Made by a program: the position numbers and the translations under genes. Positions 1 through 4,833 of a stretch of DNA of 9,456 nt are shown here, in pieces. Location: NCBI GenBank assembly GCA_964369215.1, contig CAYJEZ010000098.1:1-9456 (forward strand), in the 5' to 3' direction. Origin of the DNA: SIG603 sp964369215. Lineage in GTDB: Bacteria > Bacillota > Clostridia > Oscillospirales > Acutalibacteraceae. The notes beneath the pieces were generated by a model. That model worked only from the letters and a program-made list of their open reading frames with translations, searched no databases and had not been told where the DNA came from. Numbering within the stretch: the first letter of the stretch is position 1; the number at the start of each line of letters is the position of its first letter.

Positions 1-64
1 TATGTTATTATCGGCAACTGCCTTTTTTGAAATTAGCCATATACCATCATGAATATATTTATAT

Positions 65-475
65 ATGTCTGGCAAATTTAAAATATCAAGAAACATACAA
101 ATAGCAGCATTTATATTTTTAATGCTTTTATTAATAACATTGTCAAGCTTAATTGGCTTTTATGGAATATTAATTTCTGTTTTATTAACTGCTTTATTAT
201 TAAATATATGCGAAATAAGCTATGTGCATATTAAAATATTTAAAAAACTTAAAGGTATAATAAAAATTGTTTTAATAAACATATTGTTAGCTATAGGTTT
301 AATTGTTTTTTGGAATTTAGTAGTTATTCCATATCTACCTATATCTTTTATATCTGTATTTATAGGTGCGCTAAGCTTACTGTTTTTAAACACTACAATT
401 ATTTTATTTATAAATTTTATTATTTTTCCAAACTCAAAACAAGATTTAAAAGCAACTCTACTAAGAAGGAGATAA
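65..475 (+). CDS. Small multi-pass membrane protein, function unknown
   Basis: A 136-residue, strongly hydrophobic protein that I do not recognise. About four membrane segments can be seen, near residues 12-32, 34-52, 66-86 and 93-118, separated by short lysine-rich turns (for example around KIFKKLK), and it ends in a basic tail closing with RRR. The ATG at 65 has no convincing ribosome binding site in front of it. The same frame is closed by a TGA at 50-52, so the true start could be a later codon, or the gene could be the remnant of something longer. It lies upstream of a strong terminator, in what I infer is the interior of the recombinase-bearing element that splits spoIVA. The reading frame is probably real because its membrane pattern is coherent; the opposite-strand and +1 frames over it have none. 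Confidence 0.45.
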   Translation: MSGKFKISRNIQIAAFIFLMLLLITLSSLIGFYGILISVLLTALLLNICEISYVHIKIFKKLKGIIKIVLINILLAIGLIVFWNLVVIPYLPISFISVFIGALSLLFLNTTIILFINFIIFPNSKQDLKATLLRRR

Positions 476-591
476 AACCCTTTTACAATATACACATCAA
501 TAAACTAATAAATAGAATGTAAAGGTATTTTTGCTCTTTTTGCAATGCTTTTTAAGCGCTTTTACTATAAAAAAGAATATTTATATAAATA

Positions 592-640
592 ACAAGCCCC
601 ATATGGTGAATTTTAAACTGCCATTGGGGCTTGTATTTTA
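592..640 (+). terminator. Intrinsic terminator downstream of the membrane protein gene
   Basis: A 10-bp perfect stem, ACAAGCCCCA at 592-601 with TGGGGCTTGT at 625-634, continues inward after a one-base bulge as ATGG/CCAT around a 14-base loop. It is followed by ATTTTA. The stem is GC-rich against a very AT-rich background. The A-rich stretch before it means it could also work on the minus strand. It probably ends transcription from the gene at 65-475. Confidence 0.75.
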
Positions 641-864
641 TATAAGTAGCTGTTTTTGTGTTGTTATTTTTTTATTAGCATGACTATATGTAGTATTGTA
701 AGTGATAACAAGCATAACAACTATTTTCTAACATTACTTATTATTTCAATATTAAGAATATTATTAATATTACATTCATAGTATTAATAAATAAGTTAGC
801 ACCTTCATCAATCTCTTATTTAACCTACATAGTAATTAACTACAAAAGAAAGGACTTATACTGA
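641..864. other. AT-rich spacer with no gene recognised
   Basis: Together with 476-591 this makes a gap of almost 390 bases between the membrane protein and the small ORF at 865. Apart from the terminator at 592-640 I see only AT-rich sequence with short AATATT-type palindromes around 752-775. No coding frame is convincing. I searched for sigma-A and sigma-E type promoters ahead of 865; the nearest -10-like string is CATAGTAAT at 828-836, which has no good -35 partner, so I do not call a promoter. Confidence 0.5.
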
Positions 865-1020
865 ATGGACAAGCAAATATTTAATGTTAAAGAAGAACAA
901 AGGCAGCTTTTTATAACTGAGATAAAGTTATTTATTAACAGACGATTATATGAAAACAAACATATAAGTGAAGAAATGTATGTAAAAGCCAAGCAGTGTA
1001 TATTAAAATCAGTAGCGTAA
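865..1020 (+). CDS. 51-aa SHOCT-like small protein; candidate accessory factor of the recombinase
   Basis: A short gene starting at ATG 865, preceded by GAAAGGA at 848-854 with a 10-base spacing, and ending in TAA at 1018-1020. The 51-residue product is charged and probably all-helical. Its second half (YENKHISEEMYVKAKQCIL, about residues 29-47) follows the pattern of the SHOCT short C-terminal domain: a helix, a turn with Gly/Asn and Ile-(T/S)-EE, then a second helix with an alternating Lys/Leu face. In the skin element of Clostridioides difficile a small element-encoded protein acts as recombination directionality factor. This one stands about 500 bases upstream of a serine recombinase on the same strand, so a similar role is possible but only inferred. 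It could equally be an unrelated small element protein. The strong ribosome binding site argues that it is translated. Confidence 0.55.
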   Translation: MDKQIFNVKEEQRQLFITEIKLFINRRLYENKHISEEMYVKAKQCILKSVA

Positions 1021-1021
1021 A

Positions 1022-1126
1022 TATAGTCATTTAACTTGAAAAACTAATAGAACTCAAACGAAAAACCGCACAAATTAAAGCTTTTTCACTTGTTCTGTGT
1101 AAGTTTTTTTAAGTTTAATAACTATA
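1022..1126. repeat. About 105-bp palindromic MITE-like repeat, copy 1
   Basis: The left end (TATAGTCATTTAACTTGAAA) and the inverse of the right end (TATAGTTATTAAACTTAAAA) match at most positions, so the whole unit can fold into a long imperfect hairpin. The central 26 bases at 1061-1086 (key parts AAAAACCGCACAAATT and AAAGCTTTTT) recur exactly, in inverse orientation, at 9284-9309 and with one change at 9388-9413. A form shortened by two bases of the core occurs at 3765-3787. It contains no gene. It looks like a non-autonomous miniature element; no transposase for it is present in the window. Confidence 0.65.
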
Positions 1127-1159
1127 ATATTAAATGAGTATGCACAATTCATAATATAA

Positions 1160-1205
1160 AACAAAGGTAAATTTACAAGACAAATCTTGTAAGTTTACCT
1201 TTGTT
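1160..1205. repeat. Long 21-bp-stem hairpin, possible terminator
   Basis: The bases at 1160-1180 (beginning AACAAAGGTAAA) pair with 1185-1205 (ending TTTACCTTTGTT) over 21 bp. There is only one non-Watson-Crick pair (T opposite G), and the loop is CAAA. No clean T-tract follows on either strand, since the right arm itself ends in TTTGTT. It could terminate transcription from the small gene at 865-1020, or be a structured repeat. It stands in the 497-base gap between that gene and the recombinase. Confidence 0.5.
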
Positions 1206-1388
1206 AAATTAACAAAACATAAAATTTTTCATGCTGTCAAAAAAGGTATAGCGTTTTATCACAATTGAGAAGATTAAAAGTTTAACTCCATTTTTTTGAA
1301 CAGTAGGTTTTATGACAAGCTGAAATTTAATACAGTTGCTAATAAACAAAAATGGCTTTGTTAACTTAATATGAAAATAATCTTTATA

Positions 1389-1429
1389 TTTCTTTTTCCT
1401 CCCCGCCTTTGATGGGGAGGAAAAAGAAA
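1389..1429. repeat. GC-rich 16-bp perfect hairpin upstream of the recombinase
   Basis: TTTCTTTTTCCTCCCC at 1389-1404 pairs perfectly with GGGGAGGAAAAAGAAA at 1414-1429 around a nine-base loop (GCCTTTGAT). The CCTCCCC/GGGGAGG part is the only GC-rich patch in this intergenic region. It may be a transcription terminator isolating the recombinase gene from upstream read-through. The strand cannot be decided, because both sides are purine- or pyrimidine-rich and lack a classic T-run after the stem. The remainder of 1206-1388 holds nothing I recognise. Confidence 0.55.
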
Positions 1430-1474
1430 AGAGAAAAAATTGCTTTATTATTAAGAAAACCAATAATTTCATTA

Positions 1475-1498
1475 TTTTAACTTAACAGTGCCACAAAA
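1475..1498. repeat. 24-bp direct repeat, copy A (upstream of the recombinase)
   Basis: This 24-base string, with central part CTTAACAGTGCCACAAAA, recurs at 3854-3877 with only two differences (T to C and C to T). Here it ends six bases before the AAGGAGG ribosome binding site of the recombinase; there it lies just upstream of the M50 protease gene. A 22-of-24 match this far apart is unlikely to be chance even in AT-rich DNA. Its role is unknown. It is too close to the ribosome binding site here to be a simple promoter -10 region. Confidence 0.55.
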
Positions 1499-1517
1499 AA
1501 AATAAGGAGGCAGTTAA

Positions 1518-3158
1518 ATGGATATTTACGATTTAAGAAAAGAGCTAAGCATGGGCAAATCAATTTACGACATAAATTTAAAAGTAACCTTTTATGCAAG
1601 GGTATCTACAGGTTCAGACGAGCAAGCTCATTCGCTTAACAATCAAGTAAGCTACTATAAAGAATTTATTAAAGGAAGACCTAACTGGACTTATGTAGAT
1701 GGTTATATTGACGAGGCTTTGAGCGGCACAAGCGTTACAAAAAGAGAATCTTTTTTAAAAATGATAGACGATGCTAAGTTAAACAAGTTTGAGCTAATTA
1801 TTACTAAAGAGATATCAAGATTTAGCAGAAGTACTCTTGATAGCATTATGTATACACAAGAGCTTTTAAAAAGTAGTGTAGGTGTTATTTTTCAAACAGA
1901 CAATATAAACACACTTATGCCTGACGCCGAATTAAGGCTTACAATAATGTCGAGCATTGCACAAGACGAGGTTCGTAAAATCTCTGAACGAGTAAAGTTT
2001 GGTTTTAAAAGGGCAATTGAAAATGGCGTAGTACTTGGCAACAGTAAAATTTGGGGCTATACAAAACAAAACGGCAAATTAGTTATAGTGCCTGAAGAAG
2101 CGGAGATTGTAAGACAAATTTATGAGCTTTATGCGGTAGAAAAACTTGGCGTTAGAGCAATATGTAAAGTGTTTGAAAATGCTGGAATTAAAACGGCAAA
2201 AGATAAAAACTTCTCGTTTACTACCGTCAAAAATATAATTAAAAACCCAAAATATAAAGGCTACTACTGTGGAAAAAAAAGTCAAAAATACGATTACCGC
2301 TCAAATGATAGAAAGGTGTTCGACGATAGCGAATGGGTTATGTATAAAGATGAAGATAAAGTTCCGCCTATAGTGTGTGAAGAATTATGGAACAAAGCAA
2401 ATAAAATACTTAGCAAGAGAAGTGAAAATAGTAAGTCTTGCAAGCAAACAAGCTACGACAACAAATATAAGTACAGCTGTAAAATTGTGTGTGGTGAGCA
2501 TAAGGTTTTTTATCACCGAACGCTTTTTAGGTATAAGTCAGGCAATAAAGAGGCATGGCAGTGTAAGCTGTATTATGAGAAGGGTAAGGCAGGGTGCTCT
2601 TTACCTGTTCTTTATACTACCGAGCTTGACGAGGTTATGAAAGACGCTTATAACAGCCTTAAAATAGAGAAATCTGCAATTATAAATGACCTTGTAAAAA
2701 TATACTCCACAATAGGCAGTGAGTCTACAAATAAAGTAGAAAAGGAAAAACTTCAGCTCGATATAAAAAATATAGAAATAAAAAAAGACAAGCTGCTTGA
2801 TTTAAGCATAAAAGGAGCTCTTAGCGACAACGAGTTTAAAAAACGTAATAACTCTTTTAATGAGGAGATAAAAAAATCTAAACTAAAAATTAATAAGCTT
2901 GAATATGATGAAGAAAAGAACAAAGAGTTGGCTAGCACAATCAAAGTATTAAGTGACAGCATAGCTAACGAACTTGAATTTAAAGACGGCTTTGATAACT
3001 CTATAATAGACACTATACTCGACAGAATAGAGGTTTATGGAACAGGCAACAGAAAAAATGTAAGCTTAAAAGTGTATTTTAAAATTTTTGAAGAAAGCAT
3101 ACATTATGAAATAAATAGAAGAAATAAAACTTCTGTTTGCTTCGCTCAATACATATGA
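1518..3158 (+). CDS. Large serine recombinase (SpoIVCA/skin-type site-specific recombinase)
   Basis: A 546-residue cytoplasmic DNA recombinase that would integrate and excise the element whose edge lies at its own 3' end. The resolvase-type catalytic domain spans about residues 21-165. It has YARVS with Arg28 and the nucleophile Ser30, and KEISRFSR with Arg101 and Arg104, matching the active-site arginines of the family. A Recombinase domain (about 175-265, GVRAICKVFENAGI... NPKYKGYY) follows, then a zinc-ribbon region with Cys321, Cys325, Cys349 and Cys360, a lysine/glutamate-rich coiled coil (about 405-480) and a short C-terminal tail. The length is normal for large serine recombinases. The start is fixed by AAGGAGG at 1504-1510, seven bases before the ATG. 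The stop TGA (3156-3158) overlaps the ATGATG of the spoIVA 3' part, so the gene ends exactly at the inferred attachment site. It is on the same strand as spoIVA. I found no clear sigma-E promoter ahead of it. Confidence 0.93.
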   Translation: MDIYDLRKELSMGKSIYDINLKVTFYARVSTGSDEQAHSLNNQVSYYKEFIKGRPNWTYVDGYIDEALSGTSVTKRESFLKMIDDAKLNKFELIITKEISRFSRSTLDSIMYTQELLKSSVGVIFQTDNINTLMPDAELRLTIMSSIAQDEVRKISERVKFGFKRAIENGVVLGNSKIWGYTKQNGKLVIVPEEAEIVRQIYELYAVEKLGVRAICKVFENAGIKTAKDKNFSFTTVKNIIKNPKYKGYYCGKKSQKYDYRSNDRKVFDDSEWVMYKDEDKVPPIVCEELWNKANKILSKRSENSKSCKQTSYDNKYKYSCKIVCGEHKVFYHRTLFRYKSGNKEAWQCKLYYEKGKAGCSLPVLYTTELDEVMKDAYNSLKIEKSAIINDLVKIYSTIGSESTNKVEKEKLQLDIKNIEIKKDKLLDLSIKGALSDNEFKKRNNSFNEEIKKSKLKINKLEYDEEKNKELASTIKVLSDSIANELEFKDGFDNSIIDTILDRIEVYGTGNRKNVSLKVYFKIFEESIHYEINRRNKTSVCFAQYI

Positions 3159-3430
3159 TGAAAACCGATATATGCACTGAACTTACACCTATAGTCGGCT
3201 CTGAGCAGCAGTCTGAAGACCTTATAGCTTACCTTATGAACGAATTTGAAGAAAGCCCAAGTAATATTTGGAAGTCTAACATGTTCGGCAAATCTCTTCA
3301 CGAGCTAGTTAATGAGGGCATGCACGGCAAGCTTATAAGAATGCCTGAAGATGCACGAAATAAAATGCGCGAGACAATTGAAAGGGTTATAAATGAGGGC
3401 GCAAACGGGCTCATTTGTATTATTCTATAA
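3137..3430 (+). CDS. spoIVA: 3' part of interrupted spoIVA (stage IV sporulation protein A, C-terminal domain)
   Basis: About 95 residues matching the end of SpoIVA, the ATPase that polymerises on the mother-cell face of the forespore membrane and forms the spore-coat base. Recognisable stretches include SIHMMKTD, TPIVGSEQQSEDL, IWKSNMFGKSLHELV, RMPEDARNK and the family's terminal GLICIIL. Homology begins at the SIHM codons (3146-3157). SpoIVA is normally close to 490 residues, so about 80 percent, including the Walker-type ATPase domain, is absent. The frame is closed by TAA at 3125-3127, so the 5' part does not lie directly upstream. The recombinase ends within the first codons of this fragment, implying insertion by a skin-like element and not random decay; the remaining frame is intact. 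A separate short peptide could start at ATG 3155 or 3158, coupled to the recombinase stop. The downstream membrane protein overlaps its TAA by one base. Confidence 0.88.
   Translation: MLRSIHMMKTDICTELTPIVGSEQQSEDLIAYLMNEFEESPSNIWKSNMFGKSLHELVNEGMHGKLIRMPEDARNKMRETIERVINEGANGLICIIL
3146..3160. other. Inferred attachment-site region (element/spoIVA junction)
   Basis: SpoIVA homology starts at the codons for Ser-Ile-His-Met (TCAATACATATGATG), while the recombinase gene still reads across this stretch in another frame and stops at 3158. The crossover core of a serine recombinase is a short sequence shared by both ends, so it should lie in or directly before this stretch. The other end is outside the window, so the exact core cannot be read. 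Confidence 0.5.
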
Positions 3431-3696
3431 TGCTTGACGTTAGCGAAGTTGAAAGAATTAGTGCTCAAGAAGAAGATGAAGAGATATTAGTTGAAGTTTT
3501 AGAAAAACAAGTCTCTTTCTCATGGCTTACCACTCAGTTTGTTATATGCCTTATTTTAGTTGCAACACTTATAGCTATTAAAGAATACTTTCCAGATATC
3601 TACAATTCTCTTTTTACTGAGTACCGAGAAATTGCAGACAAAACTCTACTAATAAAAGACGGAGAGATAAATATTTTGCCAGAGTTTTTCGGCTAA
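3430..3696 (+). CDS. Single-pass membrane protein, SpoIVFA-like N-terminal part without M23 domain
   Basis: An 88-residue protein. The first 32 residues are acidic and probably cytoplasmic (EEDEEILVEVLEKQ). One membrane segment follows at about residues 33-53 (WLTTQFVICLILVATLIAI), then a 35-residue external tail (EYFPDIYNSLFTEYREIADK...) ending in EFFG. The ATG overlaps the spoIVA TAA (TAATG), which suggests translational coupling, because no ribosome binding site is visible. A TTG at 3415 would add five residues but has no better signal. The layout of short cytoplasmic part, one TM and an external IKEYFP...EYRE segment, next to an M50 protease, resembles SpoIVFA, the partner that holds SpoIVFB. 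Typical SpoIVFA-like proteins then continue into an M23 domain, which is missing here. It is either a naturally short version or a truncated gene, with a palindromic repeat starting 31 bases after the stop. The assignment is inference; the membrane topology is seen. Confidence 0.6.
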   Translation: MLDVSEVERISAQEEDEEILVEVLEKQVSFSWLTTQFVICLILVATLIAIKEYFPDIYNSLFTEYREIADKTLLIKDGEINILPEFFG

Positions 3697-3727
3697 GTTG
3701 TTAATAAAAAATGCATAAAAATAGCTT

Positions 3728-3827
3728 TATAGTCAAACTACTACAAAATCATCAAAAAAGTTATAAAAGCTTTAATTTGCGGTTTTTGTAAGCAAAGATT
3801 TAATATAATTTTAGTGGTTTGACTATA
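3728..3827. repeat. 100-bp MITE-like repeat with 16-bp terminal inverted repeats, copy 2
   Basis: TATAGTCAAACTACTA at 3728-3743 and TAGTGGTTTGACTATA at 3812-3827 are inverse copies with one mismatch. The interior holds the family core AAAAGCTTTAATTTGCGG followed by TTTTT (3765-3787), a version of the 26-base core at 1061 and 9284 that lacks two bases. It lies between the SpoIVFA-like and M50 genes, which otherwise would be close neighbours. It could add a structured RNA between the two genes or act as a weak terminator. Confidence 0.7.
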
Positions 3828-3853
3828 TTTTAAATAAATCAAAGTTTTTATCA

Positions 3854-3877
3854 TTTTAACCTAACAGTGCCATAAAA
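3854..3877. repeat. 24-bp direct repeat, copy B (upstream of the M50 gene)
   Basis: Matches 1475-1498 at 22 of 24 positions; the shared core is TAACAGTGCCA. Here it lies 46 bases before the TTG start of the M50 gene. A string CATAAAAG at 3871-3878 with TCATTT 14 bases upstream (3851-3856) loosely resembles a sigma-E promoter, which would fit a mother-cell gene. The match is poor in the -10 part, and I treat it as a possibility only. Confidence 0.5.
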
Positions 3878-3923
3878 GGTAAGCAGTAACTAAGTATCTT
3901 AACTGTTGAAAGGACGTTTAATC

Positions 3924-4478
3924 TTGAATTTTAAGATAGCAAAACTTAAAATTAACGTTAGCTTTTATTTTGCAGCAAGCATAACACTTATGTTTTTAAT
4001 CGATAACGGATATAACTCGTTTATGTCCGTTATCTGTATAATAGCACACGAAGGAGCGCATGCTTTGGTGCTATTTTTATGTGGGGGAACAATCAAAGAG
4101 CTTAGGCTTTCTCTATGTGAAATGAATATAGTTACAGATGACAAACGGCTAAGTAAATTGCACGACTTTTTTATTTCGGTGTCGGGACCACTTGCAAATA
4201 TGTTACTTTTTGCCGTATTTTTTACTAGCAATAGCAAGTTTGCTTCTGTTAACTTAATAATAGCTTGCTTTCAGCTTTTGCCTATACACAGCCTAGACGG
4301 AGAGCGAGCTTTACAGGCAATTGGTGTCTCTAGCAAAATACGTTTAGCTATTTCTGTGGTGTTTTGTTTTGTTTTTGCTGTAATAGGTTTTTTTCTTTTG
4401 TTACAAACAAAATACAATTTCTCAGTACTAATAATAAGTTTATTTTTATTATTTAATTCTTTAGCCACTAAAAACTAA
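3924..4478 (+). CDS. SpoIVFB-like M50 site-2 protease
   Basis: A 184-residue integral membrane zinc metalloprotease. The zinc motif HEGAH (residues 42-46) lies in a hydrophobic helix, the family's SGPLAN motif is at 88-93, and the third ligand region reads LLPIHSLDGERAL with Asp125. Four or more membrane segments cover most of the chain. Family members related to SpoIVFB cut pro-sigma-K inside the membrane around the forespore. This protein ends after the last helices and lacks the C-terminal CBS domain of Bacillus SpoIVFB, as many clostridial versions do. I chose TTG at 3924 because AAAGGA at 3909-3914 stands nine bases before it; an upstream TTG at 3906 overlaps that site. Proximity to spoIVA and a SpoIVFA-like gene supports a sporulation role. 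The stop codon lies only 37 bases before an assembly gap whose flanks repeat the gene's last bases. Confidence 0.82.
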   Translation: MNFKIAKLKINVSFYFAASITLMFLIDNGYNSFMSVICIIAHEGAHALVLFLCGGTIKELRLSLCEMNIVTDDKRLSKLHDFFISVSGPLANMLLFAVFFTSNSKFASVNLIIACFQLLPIHSLDGERALQAIGVSSKIRLAISVVFCFVFAVIGFFLLLQTKYNFSVLIISLFLLFNSLATKN

Positions 4479-4515
4479 CTGTACGCTTTATTAACAAGTT
4501 TGTTGTGTTTTCTAA

Positions 4516-4615
4516 NNNNNNNNNNNNNNNNNNNNNNNNNNNNNNNNNNNNNNNNNNNNNNNNNNNNNNNNNNNNNNNNNNNNNNNNNNNNNNNNNNNNN
4601 NNNNNNNNNNNNNNN
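4516..4615. other. Assembly gap (100 N) with identical 55-bp flanks
   Basis: Exactly 100 Ns. The 55 bases before the gap (4461-4515, starting TTAGCCACTAAAAACTAACT) are repeated without change after it (4616-4670). A 55-base unmerged overlap plus a fixed-length N run is what de Bruijn assembly with k=55 followed by scaffolding produces. The real genome probably has a single copy and no gap. The second copy of the protease gene's last six codons (4616-4633) should not be annotated as a gene fragment. Confidence 0.85.
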
Positions 4616-4725
4616 TTAGCCACTAAAAACTAACTGTACGCTTTATTAACAAGTTTGTTGTGTTTTCTAACTTAATATACTATATAATAAATTAACTTAT
4701 TTATTATTTAAACTTAAAAGTACAA

Positions 4726-4767
4726 AAAAAGTAAGGGGCGTTACTGTACGAGCGCTCCTTACTTTTT
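4726..4767. terminator. Bidirectional intrinsic terminator between M50 and sulfatase genes
   Basis: AAAAAGTAAGGGGCG at 4726-4740 pairs with CGCTCCTTACTTTTT at 4753-4767 over 15 bp with one G-T pair, around a 12-base loop. The A-run on one side and T-run on the other make it usable from both strands. It sits between the convergent M50 (+) and sulfatase (-) genes. Confidence 0.85.
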
Positions 4768-4833
4768 ATGTCTATTAAACTTCGTCACTGTTGTGTTATG
4801 CCATTTGGGCAAGGCTTATTTTAAGTAGCACTA

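Noticed and set aside
1..162. Minus-strand open stretch (KYIHDGIWLISKKAVADNN) at the left edge
   Set aside because: It could be the tail of a gene running off the edge, but it overlaps the membrane protein frame, is closed by a stop near 160 and matches nothing I recognise.
1209..1472. Minus-strand reading frame of 87 codons
   Set aside because: It runs through the perfect hairpin at 1389-1429, has no family pattern and no ribosome binding site. Its apparent hydrophobicity follows from AT-rich DNA.
3415..3429. TTG start for the SpoIVFA-like gene
   Set aside because: No ribosome binding site at a suitable distance. The ATG overlapping the spoIVA stop gives a simpler coupled start.
1475..3877. 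The 24-bp direct repeats as the attachment sites of the recombinase
   Set aside because: They would place the spoIVA 3' part and the SpoIVFA-like gene inside the excised segment. The clear break in spoIVA homology at 3146 is a better element end.
3851..3878. Sigma-E-type promoter for the M50 gene
   Set aside because: TCATTT and CATAAAAG have the right spacing, but the -10 is poor. The related sequence ahead of the recombinase does not keep this register and is too close to its ribosome binding site.
4616..4633. Second, truncated copy of the M50 gene end
   Set aside because: Part of the exact 55-base overlap around the N run; best explained as an assembly artefact.
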